A DNA stretch of 27,747 nt from Oppiella nova (lineage: Eukaryota; Arthropoda; Arachnida; Sarcoptiformes; Oppiidae), in assembly GCA_905397405.1 (NCBI GenBank), contig CAJPVJ010000337.1:1-27747 (forward strand), written 5' to 3'. Shown here in pieces: positions 1 through 9,083 of the stretch (position 1 is the stretch's first letter; every line of letters begins with the position of its first letter). A program made the translations under genes and the position numbers. The notes beneath the pieces are model-generated. The model made no database searches. It worked only from the letters and a program-made list of their open reading frames with translations, and had not been told where the DNA came from.

Positions 1-2
1 AA

Positions 3-821
3 CAATATCACAACAAATATTTGATTTTGTTTTCGTTGTTGGGTTCATTGATTATCACAAACTACTTTCAAAGCGATTTACAGGCACTGGAAGTGTCGAA
101 ACAGGCCTTTAAAATAGAGTCATTCCAGCAGTTGATTGACAGGCAAGACATCAAGATATTAATCGTCAAGAATTCAAACCAAGAATCATTAATAAAAAAG
201 GTTTGTTTGATTAAATTGTAAAGTGTTTTAAAGTAATGCTATTTGAAATAATAATAAACTAGAATCACAAACAACTAGTCAATCGTTTAGAAAGCATACG
301 AATGCCTAATATGTTTAGATTGAAAACCATTTTGAATGTCGTTCACAAAAATACAGTATTGATCTCATCGTATATCAAATTGGATATAATTGTCAAATAT
401 TACTCCAACTTTGATTTGATTGTCACCCGTCATGGAAGTGATATGTATTTGTATAGCATTCCTCTGAGGAAGACATTACCGGATCAATTTAAAGCTACAT
501 TCAGACAAATGTTTGTATTCAATAGAAATTTAATTAAATGCTTAAAAATAATTTTATTTTTATAGTTTAATACGTTTATATGAATCTGGTATTGAAAGTC
601 ACAAATCATTGCAAACAGTCAATCAAAACTTATTTATGGATTATTTGAATAATATATATGAGGAGAATAGAGACCATTCACACGATCCAAATGTGTCCAA
701 CCGTTTTGCACTGTCTGTCAGACATCTATTAATTTGTTTTGTTGTTTTGCTTTTCGGTTATATTTTATCTATTTTCAGTCTAACTATTGAAACCATTTTA
801 AACATTTATAATGTAAAGTAA
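3..821 (+). CDS. Ionotropic receptor (IR), C-terminal three exons, 5' partial
   Basis: Partial coding region running off the left edge; best model is join(3..204, 279..510, 566..821), 690 nt, 229 residues plus stop. Exon 1 reads through the third membrane segment and the start of the second ligand-binding lobe (SLIITNYFQSDL, then an ESF-x-LIDRQDIKILI stretch). This is the layout of arthropod variant ionotropic glutamate receptors, which are ligand-gated cation channels of chemosensory cells. Exon 2 carries the distal ligand-binding lobe with a YSIPLRK motif typical of IRs. Exon 3 holds LIRLYESGI, then the final membrane helix (about HLLICFVVLLFGYILSIF) and a short tail. The 510/566 junction is well supported: ATT is rebuilt across it and the reading frame is restored. 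The first intron uses a weak GTTTGA donor at 205 and an acceptor at 277-278; it was chosen because it gives continuous IR-like sequence without a stop. The N-terminal half and pore lie outside the window, so pseudogene status cannot be judged. Confidence 0.72.
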
Positions 822-1125
822 AATAATTTAATGTTCATTTAGTGTGATGCTGTAAATCTCCTTAAAAAATGTTAAATAAGATTTGAAATTTTAAATACAA
901 AATAACTTATAATTACTTAATAAGAATTAGCGAAGTAATATTTTGATTAAAAATAAATTAATTAATAAAAATATCAAGGAAATTTGATTAAAAAATACAG
1001 CATATTGAAAAATGAATTTAGATAAAAAAATATGCTAATTCAAATATGATCCAATATATAAAATTGAAAATTCATATTAAATTATAAAGAAATTGATATT
1101 TTCAAATACATTAGAATATAATAAT
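822..1125. other. AT-rich spacer between IR and P450 fragments
   Basis: About 300 bases of A/T-rich sequence with several AATAAA-like hexamers that could serve as polyadenylation signals for the IR gene. No open frame with family signatures is seen. The P450 fragment on the opposite strand would need its missing exons here, and none are present. Confidence 0.5.
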
Positions 1126-1640
1126 CTATGGTTTGGCTAAAACCGAGCCATAAATACCCATTTGTGGAGTCATTGTCGCCGTTTTGAAGACTACTTTCAA
1201 CTCATTTTCTTTGGCTGTACCCAACATATGGCAGCGCTTAGGGCTCGGATTAATACCGCCCAGTATTAGACGGGGTCTGTCCTCAAAATCCCGGGAGTGT
1301 TGTATTTTGTTGATGAGTCCTAAATGTTTGGTTATAATAATGGGTTTTGAGCCCAAATAATATCCAACGATAGGTCCAAACCTACAAATTAGATAAATGT
1401 GTTAATGTTAAAGATTAAAAAATATTTATCTTAAATATACTTCTCAATGAGGTGTGAGTGATAATCAACATTAGATGACCTGAAGAATGCTAACAGGTTT
1501 CCAGTGATAAGGTTGGGCTCGGGTCCAGGGATTCCCAGTCTTTTAAATAATGACATTCTTTGGATGCGGTTTTTATACCACAATAGTAGACAACTAAATG
1601 TCATAAAAACACTGGCCACGATTATAGATAAATCATTCAT
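1126..1640 (-). pseudogene. Cytochrome P450 (CYP3-clan-like), truncated to two N-terminal exons
   Basis: Model complement(join(1126..1381,1441..1640)), 151 codons. Exon 1 begins at an ATG (1640) and encodes an N-terminal membrane anchor (IIVASVFMTFSCLLLWY) followed by the proline-rich hinge LGIPGPEPNLITGNLLAF, a microsomal P450 signature. The intron has a GTATAT donor and a TTGTAG acceptor, and splicing rebuilds KFGPIVGYYLGSKPIIIT, which matches the usual region after the hinge. Exon 2 continues with RDFEDRPRLILGGINP and a weakly preserved equivalent of the helix C region, then stops. A full P450 is about 500 residues; the helix C W-x-x-x-R pair, I-helix, ExxR and haem-binding Cys loop are all absent, and no matching exons lie towards position 1. 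A GT at about 1157-1158 could be an old exon 2 donor. Family assignment is clear; the CYP clan is an inference from the style of sequence. Confidence 0.75.
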
Positions 1641-1726
1641 ATTTGGATAACTGTCTGAAATTTAAAGTTTATTCAAAAATGTTACCTTTAAATAAAAGTT
1701 ATAGATTTTAGAAATTTTTTAATCAG

Positions 1727-1734
1727 CTTATATA
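1727..1734 (-). promoter_or_regulatory. TATA box of the truncated P450
   Basis: TATATAAG on the minus strand, 87 bases upstream of the P450 ATG. With a start site about 30 bases downstream it would leave a 5' UTR of about 60 nt. Its position is right for a core promoter; its activity is inferred. Confidence 0.4.
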
Positions 1735-2394
1735 GCTGTTTAATATCACCCAAATTGCAACTAAACGGACCCTGCTAGCAGTTATGTTAAACAATGGATC
1801 ATAAGATTGTATGAAATATGAATATTTAGTGGATCAAATAGACTATTACAAAATGTTATGCAATGATTTAGGTAATTTTACAAGATTAAACTCTTTTTAT
1901 AAACAAATAATATTTATTGATATTTAATTTACAATAAATATGTTGGTGATAATTATTTGTTATGAATCACTACTTTTTAAAGTATTCTTACTTGTATAAG
2001 TGTATATATTATGTAATAAGAGTTATATGGGAAAAATGATTACCGTAAATATTTTACAATAATAAAATATTAATACAATACCTTAGTTGTAATTGATATT
2101 TAATAAGTTAACAATTTTTGATTTTTTAATTTTATTAAAAAACATTTGCTAATTTACAAAATTAATAATCCTTTATTTGACGTGGTATTGGTATCTATTT
2201 TTAATATTTAATTTGTTAGTTGCATAGTTTAATGCAATATCTATTTATTACAAATTACAATTCAGGCGTTTGAAAACAGAAAATTATAAAATTATATTAG
2301 TTAGTAATTAATATACGTATTCAGTTTTAATTATAAATAGTTAATATTATACAAGCTATCTGACATTTCGACTGATTATTAAATAACCCTACCG
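1735..2394. other. AT-rich intergenic stretch, no gene seen
   Basis: Strongly A/T-rich DNA upstream of the P450 fragment, up to the target-site duplication of the first foldback element. No reading frame of note and no recognised repeat. Confidence 0.5.
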
Positions 2395-2836
2395 TTAAAA
2401 CGAGGCTTTGACTTCTTCGCCCCGACGCGCCCCGATGTTTTTCGCGCCCCGCAAAGAGAGAGAGCTAATTATATATTTAATTATTATTAAATATTAAATT
2501 ATTAGTAATTTTTTACAAAGTATATAATGTAGTTTAAAGTTAATACAGTTAATAATTTACTAATTATAATTGTAAACCCATAATAATAGCCCTCTCTCCC
2601 AATCAAAACCATAAAATCGGTAGAAATTGGGAGAGAGAGCTATTATTATGGGTTTATAATTATAATTAGTAAATTATTAACTGTATTTACTTTAAACTAC
2701 ATTATATACTTTGTAAAAAATTAATAATAATTTAATATTTAATAATAATTAAATATATAATTAGCTCTCTCTCTCTTTGCGGGGCGCGAAAAACACCGGG
2801 GCGGGGCGGGGCGAAGAAGTCAAATCCTTAAAACGA
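2395..2836. mobile_element. Foldback (palindromic) MITE, copy 1, with 9-bp target-site duplication
   Basis: The element proper is 2404-2827 (424 bp). It is almost entirely two complementary arms of about 200 bp (2404-2603 and 2626-2827, roughly 95% identical when folded) around a 22-base loop. Ends read GGCTTTGACTTCTTCGCCCC and the complementary GGATTTGACTTCTTCGCCCC. The exact 9-bp direct repeat TTAAAACGA flanks it at 2395-2403 and 2828-2836. Long inverted arms, ends beginning GG and a 9-bp duplication fit the Mutator/FB (MULE) group of DNA transposons; there is no coding capacity, so movement would need a transposase from elsewhere. Each arm runs from a GC-rich tip with TTTTTCGCGCCCC, through a GA run, to an AT-rich interior. 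Two more copies lie at 6354 and 9867. Confidence 0.9.
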
Positions 2837-3517
2837 TATTCAATCAATAAAGTATTCAGTGTTTTTGGGATTGTTTTTAAATTAAATTATTTTTATATAT
2901 AATTTAAAAATCTGCTTCATTAAATAGAGACAAACATTTGTAAAATTAATATTAAACCAAAATTCCAGTAGTCTCTATTGAAATTTTGTAAGTCATTTTA
3001 ATGAACAGTAGTTTTTATCTCTAGAAATAGTTATTATGAACAATTTGATACAAACTAAATTATATAAATTTAGTTATATAAATCTATGATTATATTATAT
3101 GTTTACTTTCTAATTATTAGATAAATCATAATTTAGACAATAAACATTTATTTTATGTTATGTAATGTACACATGGCCTGACATTAAAATAATTCAAAGA
3201 GCTTTTTAACATTATAAGATTTTGTAAGTACAAGTTTAGTTATCAGATTCAAGTACAGAACAATAATGCTAACTTCATTATAAGTATAGTTACAAAATAA
3301 TAATTAAATTCAAGTATTTATTAGAAACCCTATTTAAATACAATGTGTATAAATATTGTGTTAACCATTTTCAAGCATAGCTAATATCCAAAATACTGTA
3401 TATCTTAAACAATAATGTCATGAGAAAATTAAATTATATTCGTGGGGATCATCATCACTGCAATTGTTTCAATATTAATTGCAAACACCTATTTGTAATA
3501 TTGCATGTATTTCTTAA
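2837..3517. other. AT-rich intergenic stretch, no gene seen
   Basis: A/T-rich sequence with no supported gene. A short open frame on the plus strand near 3420-3641 overlaps the opposite-strand orphan exon and shows no family features. Confidence 0.5.
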
Positions 3518-3708
3518 TTATTTGTACTCCATATTAGTTCGGGCAGCAGTGGCCAACTTTGCCAATGAGATAATACCGGCGCCCAAACATTGTGCCAAAC
3601 AGGAGCACAAGAATGTAAAGCAATACAGATATGGCTCGTGACAGACGTTTTGGGGCCTTCGAGGAGTCCATACTAACCGACGACATCAGAAAGTTTGTCA
3701 AAACACTT
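3518..3708 (-). pseudogene. Orphan membrane-protein exon with an apparent frameshift
   Basis: A minus-strand exon-like stretch preceded by a good acceptor (TTGTTTGTCAG just upstream of 3708). It encodes a polar lead (MDSSKAPKRLSRAIS) and a hydrophobic helix (VLLYILVLLFGTMFG). At 3582-3584 a run of three G's on the coding strand marks a probable one-base insertion: in the observed frame the helix breaks into RRYYLIGKVGHCCPN, whereas the neighbouring frame continues as GAGIISLAKLATAARTN before a stop at 3518-3520. GC content and codon use stand out from the surrounding AT-rich DNA, which argues for former coding sequence. The family is not recognised; a polar lead followed by a first membrane helix is seen in chitin synthases and many transporters, but the match is too weak to name. 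No companion exons are visible. Confidence 0.45.
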
Positions 3709-5106
3709 CTGACAAACAACTTATTTAAATAATTTACTTTATATTTTACTTAAAATTATTAAATTCTTTAAGGATAACTTATAATAAACGTTTTTAATCA
3801 CAACTCCTTAAATGTAAATTCTTACTGTTATTGAGATATTCATTATAACCCAAATAATAAATAATAAGAATTCTAGTATTGAATAAAATTGAATTTTATT
3901 TATGAGAAATATTTTCTCGAAACTAATTTTGTTTTCGCGGACTTAATCGACATTATATTATATTAAACGAGAATATTGTGAAAATACATTAAATTAATGA
4001 AAAAATCTTATGGTTTATAATTTCATTATTACATACGCTTTGAATATAAAGGAGAGAGTGGAGAGAGAGAGAGAGAGAGAGAGAAATTTTTACATATTTA
4101 TATATCATTTAATAAGATTATTTTATTTTGTTAATTTCACCAAATTATATTGACAATTTGTAATTCCTTGACATTGTGTTTAAGTCCTTTTGAATAACAT
4201 ATAATATTTTTCAAAATTACAGTTCGAAAAAAGCTCAATTTATGCCAAAATAACTATGAATTGCATACAAAACACAATATTTTTGGTAACTTTTTAATTA
4301 AATTCTTTGTGAAAAATTATATTTAAGAATAACATAGATATGTTGTATATCATATAAAACCCTAATTATTCAGGATTATTTTAGTGTATATTTGACACAA
4401 ATAAACTAAACGGTATTAATATAAATTAAAGTCAAAGTGGTATCGCTAATAAAAGTCTACCCTGTATTAATTAATATTAAAATTATTAATTATCTATTAT
4501 CCCGTTTTCCAATATTTTAACAGATATAATTTAAATTAGAAGTATTTAATATTTTCATAATAATATTATATATAAATATAATAAACCTAAATCAAATAAA
4601 AGATTTTTCTTACTTATCTTTACAGTACATAAACCTTTATGACAGTTTTTATTTTGAGTGCACACAATCATATCAATAAAATTATTATTATTATTAATTT
4701 TTTGTTTACAAATAATATAAAATAAAAACAAAATCAATATAAAAATGGTCCGGAATAATAAAATAATTTGTTATCGCACAAATATAAACCTTTAATGTGC
4801 TTTAGGTTTACTCAGATACAGTTTGTAATAGTAATCCTTTAAATAAAATTTTTATTTTTTATTTTTCCTAAAAGATATTGAATGACATTGTATAATAATT
4901 TTAAAAATCAATTAATGAATGTGTACAGTTTGAAAACAATAAAAGCACTTGTTAATTATTTGAATAATTAAAATGTGACAACTAATTATATTCTTGTTTA
5001 CATTTAATAGTTTATTTGAAAAATGTATACTAATATTTATTTATATATTTATAAAGATAAAAGTTTATACAAAAAATATATTGTATTCCTAAAATAAAAG
5101 CGCAAA
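3709..5106. other. AT-rich intergenic stretch with a short GA microsatellite
   Basis: Nearly 1.4 kb of A/T-rich sequence between the orphan exon and the MFS exon. The only clear structure is a GA run at 4051-4084. Short minus-strand open frames near 4555-4737 are low-complexity Asn/Ile/Leu-rich and look like chance. Confidence 0.5.
4051..4084. repeat. (GA)n microsatellite
   Basis: A run of GA dinucleotides interrupted once by GTG. It is one of four purine/pyrimidine dinucleotide tracts in the window. Confidence 0.9.
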
Positions 5107-5534
5107 TTAATATGCATTTTTAATGTCACCCATGTCATTCAAATGAGAATATTTTCTAATCAAAAATATAATGATACAAAACATAACCAAAGATATGAAC
5201 AGAAATGAAATTTCAAATATTGTAAATATCATGGTGTATTTCTCTAGATACCTGCCCACAATAATAGGGGTGACCAGGTTCATTACACTCCTAAACATGA
5301 GGAACAATGTGCTTAATTTGTTTGTCATATTGAGGTACCGTTCAATAAACGTGACGATCCCCGCAAACATGGCTGAGAATCCGTATAATATCATTATACT
5401 CGACACCCATAGGAATGTCATTGAATTACGGACTGGGATTAGTAGTATTGGGCCCACTATTACACACAGGTAATGGACAGCCAGCACATAATTTACGTTG
5501 AATTTGTACACGGAGAATATGTTTATTGCCAACC
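5107..5534 (-). pseudogene. MFS transporter (NaGLT1/MFSD4-like), C-terminal exon only
   Basis: A 428-nt minus-strand exon that starts after an AAACAG acceptor at 5535-5540 and ends in a stop at 5107. It encodes about five hydrophobic segments of the C-terminal half of a major-facilitator transporter. Characteristic pieces are SSIMILYGFSAMFAGIVTF, the polar ERYLNMTNKLSTLF segment, and NLVTPIIVGRYLEKY before the penultimate helix. This matches sodium-dependent glucose transporter 1 (NaGLT1/MFSD4-type) proteins, plasma-membrane sugar or organic-solute carriers that are expanded in mites. There are no internal stops and no cytosolic extension. Upstream (5540-6350) no exon for the N-terminal 7-8 helices is found, so this is either the last exon of a gene with a very long intron or an orphan fragment; the foldback elements and likely inversion beyond 6354 could have cut it off. 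Family confident, status uncertain. Confidence 0.6.
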
Positions 5535-5540
5535 CTGTTT

Positions 5541-6353
5541 AATGTTTCAAAAAACCATATTCAATATTGATAATAAAGTGTATATTAAAATAAAATAAAA
5601 TAATTTAGTAATTTAATTTTAAGGATACATAAAATTTTAAAATATTTCTAATTAATGTTTTATGCCGAAGTTATTAATAATAGATTTTATATAATATTTA
5701 TGTATTAAAAGTTTTTCCCAACAACATATTATACTACAGTATAAACAAATTTTTAAATAACTTATATAATTTGTTGCCTAATGTCTTAACAAGCATAAAA
5801 TATGGGCTCATTTACTACCAAAGTCTCTTGTAATAAAAATTTTCATTTTTTAAAAATTAATATTTAAATTTTGTAAATCTTTAAATTTAATTTACAACAA
5901 TTAGTTATTTGTTTAAAAAAATTGTTATCGTCAAAACCAAGTACTATATTTTAATTTTTAAAATTGCTCAATAATTTCTAAAAGTGTTTTGTGACAGTTT
6001 TAAATGTTAAATATTATGAGACGTTTAGATTTTTTATTATAATTATATATTAATTAAACCTACATATATTAAAATTAATGATTCCTAAGTTCAGATTAAA
6101 GAATATATAAAATAAAAACCGTTTCGTCTTTTAGTTGTAATTTAATTTATAAGATTAATAAAAATATTTTTAAATAGATAAATAAATGAATAATAAACTG
6201 TAAATTATAAATAAGTGATAACTATTTGAATTTAAATTGTTATTTATAAACATAAACTGGTTTTTAAAGTTAGTCCATTTAAAGTTCTTTTATTTTTTAA
6301 ATATTTAAATAATATAAAATATTGACTGAGAAATACAAACGTAACATTATTTT
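5541..6353. other. AT-rich stretch, no gene seen
   Basis: A/T-rich sequence upstream of the MFS exon. It was searched for earlier MFS exons on the minus strand and none with transporter character is seen. Confidence 0.5.
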
Positions 6354-6775
6354 GGATTTGACTTCTTCGCCCCGCCCCGCCCCGGTGTTTTTCGCGCCCC
6401 GCAAAGAGAGAGAGCTAATTATATATTTTATTATTATTAAATATTAAATTATTATTAATTTTTTACAAAGTATATAATGTAGTTTAAAGTAAATACAGTT
6501 AATAATTTACTAATTATAATTGTAAACCCATAATAATAGCTCTCTCTCCCAATTTCTACCAATTTTATGGTTTTGATTGGGAGAGAGAGCTATTATTATG
6601 GGTTTACAATTATAATTAGTAAATTATTAACTGTATTTACTTTAAACTACATTATATACTTTGTAAAAAATTAATAATAATTTAATATTTAATAATAATT
6701 AAATATATAATTAGCTCTCTCTCTTTGCGGGGCGCGAAAAACACCGGGGTGCGACGGGGCGAAGAAGTCAAAGCC
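6354..6775. mobile_element. Foldback MITE, copy 2
   Basis: Second copy of the palindromic element, 422 bp, with arms at 6354-6553 and 6576-6775 and a 22-base loop. The loop is the reverse complement of that in copy 1, so the insertion is in the opposite orientation. Ends read GGATTTGACTT and AAGTCAAAGCC. The flanking 9-mers differ (CATTATTTT on the left, TGCAATATA on the right), so it lacks a direct target duplication although its ends are intact. The right flank instead matches, in reverse complement, the 9-mer beside copy 3 (8 of 9 bases). Confidence 0.9.
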
Positions 6776-6841
6776 TGCAATATAGAACAAAGGTTGTAAT
6801 AGATTGCTATTAGTACACAAAATCAAAATGATAATTAAATT

Positions 6842-7030
6842 ATGTGTAAATTTTGGCATGCAACACTTTTAGATAATACTGTAATGGTAAGTGTCAGGCA
6901 TAGGCGTAAGCCTCTGATAAAGCTAGTTGAAATTGATCTAGAACCATTGGTTAATAATTATGAAATAAGTATTAAAAACTTGATATTAAATATAAACCGT
7001 TCAATTCCAATCTATGTCAAGTACAAATAG
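6842..7030 (+). other. Small open frame inside a repeated segment; probably not a gene
   Basis: 62 codons beginning MCKFWHATLLDNTVMVSV, with no recognised domain. The DNA of 6853-7010 is also present, diverged and inverted, at about 10800-10950. In that copy the equivalent frame is broken by stops, and shared segments such as AGGCATAGGCGTAA and CTCTGATAAAGCTA show that the similarity is at DNA level. The end of this segment (about 7000-7028) resembles one unit of the minisatellite at 10097-10274. It is best read as a dispersed repeat with a chance open frame. Confidence 0.35.
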
Positions 7031-7115
7031 ACATACATTACAATGTTTATAGTTTTAATATACATTTTAATATTATAGTTTATAGATAATATGGACCAAC
7101 ATACTGTATATTGTT

Positions 7116-7703
7116 ATGATAATTAAATTATGTGTAAACTTATCAAGTTATCTATTTGTTCGGTCTTGGGTCATTTGACCTAGAAGTCATTTGACCTACA
7201 AATATTCAAAATTGCACTTTTACCCTCATGCAACTCAGGAACAAAAAATAAACTTTTTCAAAAAAATTCATAAAGTACGTCTTTACATATCTACGTTATT
7301 TAAGAACGAATTTATTTTTAAACGTTATTATCGAATTCCTTACTTAACCTAACCTAACCTAAAAATGTTTGCATCCATAAATAACGTGTTTGAATTTCTA
7401 GGTCAAATGACTGCTAGATCAAATGACAGAATACCTATTTGTTCATTGTGTACATAAATGGTGAAATAATTGTTTGTTCGAAAGTATTCATTGATAGAGA
7501 TTTACATTATAATATAATATATCAAATAAAATTATCAATAAAAGGTTTAACAAATAATGTTGCAATATTATATAATCTTGATTGTTATTGATTGATATTA
7601 AGTGCATATAATAGGAGCACATAATGATAATTAAATTATGTGTAAACTTATCAAGTTATCTATGTGTTCATTCTGTACATAAATGGTGAAATAATTGTTT
7701 GTT
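7116..7703 (+). repeat. Direct repeats upstream of the LRR gene, one interrupted by a MITE
   Basis: A segment of about 80 bp beginning ATGATAATTAAATTATGTGT occurs at 7116-7161 continuing at 7445-7478 (split by the MITE), and again uninterrupted at 7624-7703. Its first 20 or so bases also occur at 6828. The copies are almost identical outside the insertion. The last copy ends about 30 bases upstream of the TATA box of the LRR gene, so the promoter-proximal region has been duplicated. Confidence 0.85.
7153..7444. mobile_element. MITE with 35-bp terminal inverted repeats and 9-bp target duplication
   Basis: Element 7162-7435 (274 bp), flanked by the exact 9-mer TATTTGTTC at 7153-7161 and 7436-7444. 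The terminal inverted repeats match at 30 of 35 positions and contain a duplicated submotif, AGTCATTTGACC, twice in each end. It has no coding capacity. The uninterrupted paralogous segment at 7624-7703 shows the empty site (TATGTGTTC), which confirms the boundaries. A 9-bp duplication and ends beginning GG again point to the MULE group, but the termini are unrelated in sequence to the foldback element. A (CCTAA)3 run lies inside at about 7345-7360. Confidence 0.9.
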
Positions 7704-7732
7704 AGTGATTGTAGTAGTACTATTATTAAAGG

Positions 7733-7740
7733 TATAAATA
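7733..7740 (+). promoter_or_regulatory. TATA box of the LRR gene
   Basis: TATAAATA lies 86 bases upstream of the predicted ATG at 7819. An initiator-like ACAGT at about 7768-7772 follows 35 bases later, slightly farther than usual. The position supports the short start exon chosen for the gene. Confidence 0.55.
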
Positions 7741-7818
7741 GAGAAAGTGTTTTGTATTTATTGTTATACAGTAATACTACTATAATAGTTAAATCATTAC
7801 CTCTTAACTTTGAGTAAA

Positions 7819-8834
7819 ATGAGTAAGTACAGTACACATTACATTAAGTTATTATCAAATTGTTTAATTAAATATTGTACTATAAAATAAATTAATATAT
7901 TTTTAAAATCAACTCAGATCAGCTATTAATTGTCACATTATTGACACTATTCGGTGCCATAAAAGCCAACTATGAGTGTCCATCTAACCCTGATATATTT
8001 CTACCATGTGAATGCCTTGTTGACCGCACCAACCACTTCAGAAACATTAATTGTAATGGTGACCAACCAATTAATCTGACGGTCCTTTTCCAGACACTGA
8101 GCAATGAATTAAAAGCCGATGAAAAAGATTACCACGATTTCGTGCTAAATAACAATGTGGTGGACGTATTGCCGGCTAATGTGTTCGCAAACATCACATT
8201 TCAAAGTGTTAGCATAGATGGTACAAATTTGACCAAGGTACATCGCTTAGCACTCAATGGAACACAGAATACGTTGGAAATCATTAATACTTATTCGCCG
8301 ATCGTGGACGGGGACGAGGATTGGGACCTATTTAAAGCGATTAACCTTGCGCATAATGTAAAATTTGTATTCCTGTGGGACACTAATTTGACCAAGATAC
8401 CTGACAATGCCCTACAATCGCACCCAAGTCTCAACTATTTTCAGATTGTGAGTTCGTCCCTCACGAGTATCGGTAGGAATGCCTTCAAAAACGTGACACA
8501 CCTAGAGGAAATTTTAATCAACAGTCGCCTCAAAGATATAGGCGATGAGGCCTTCGCTGTCAGTCACGTGTCTACTGATTCCTTATCGTTGAACTTCATT
8601 GGTAATAATCTTAACAATCATACCCTCCGTAAAGAGGTGTTCAGTGGTATCTACCGTCCCGTCGATCTTTATATCACTGAAAATAACCTGATGTTCATCG
8701 AGGAGTCGACTTACGAGGCATTCCTATCGCAGAATCCCAACCATATTATCCATTCGGACACCTTTTGTATGGACAGTCGTAACGATTGGTTGCGACAGAA
8801 GTATCCAAAACAATGGGTGGACAAACATTGTTGA
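7819..8834 (+). CDS. Secreted leucine-rich-repeat protein (oplophorus-luciferin non-catalytic-subunit-like)
   Basis: Two-exon model join(7819..7822,7918..8834), 306 residues. The start exon contributes only ATG plus one base before a consensus GTAAGT donor; splicing to the acceptor at 7916-7917 gives MNQLLIVTLLTLFGAIKA, a textbook signal peptide, directly followed by the mature start NYECPSNPD. The mature protein has an N-terminal Cys cluster (CPSN...PCEC...C). Degenerate LRRs follow across roughly residues 60-260 (for example NNNVVDVLPANVFANIT, LTSIGRNAFKNVTHLEEI, LKDIGDEAF), and a C-terminal Cys pair caps the domain (FCMDSRNDWL ... DKHC). At least six N-glycosylation sites (NLT, NIT, NGT, NVT, NHT) fit secretion. 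This is the arachnid LRR group usually named after the non-catalytic 35-kDa subunit of Oplophorus luciferase; it is a binding scaffold without known catalysis, and the name does not imply light production. No stops or missing caps: it looks intact. It lies inside the probable inverted segment. Confidence 0.85.
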
Positions 8835-8886
8835 ATTATTTTTAAACCTAAAATTAATATAAGATTAACACAAAAAGAAATTAAAC

Positions 8887-8892
8887 AATAAA
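8887..8892 (+). terminator. Polyadenylation signal of the LRR gene
   Basis: AATAAA 53 bases after the LRR stop codon, giving a short 3' UTR. Confidence 0.6.
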
Positions 8893-9083
8893 ATTTTATA
8901 AAGCATAATATGACTATGATATTTTAATAACATGTTAATTTCAAATACAAATACATTAACTGTAGGCACATTTTAAAAAATTTATATTGCCATTCAATAT
9001 ATTGTTTATTTGATTCAAATTTTGTTTATAAAAATATAATTAACGCTAAAATTTAATACTTGTCATTGAACTAGATTTTTACT

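Noticed and set aside
609-821. Independent small gene on the plus strand starting near 609
   Set aside because: It is the last exon of the ionotropic receptor; splicing 510 to 566 restores the upstream frame and the typical RLYESGI segment.
5171-5473. Plus-strand 100-codon frame
   Set aside because: Antisense shadow of the MFS exon; the minus-strand reading has the transporter signatures.
7631-7837. Minus-strand frame over the LRR promoter
   Set aside because: Asn/Ile/Leu-rich chance frame in AT-rich repeat DNA; it overlaps the TATA box and start exon of the LRR gene.
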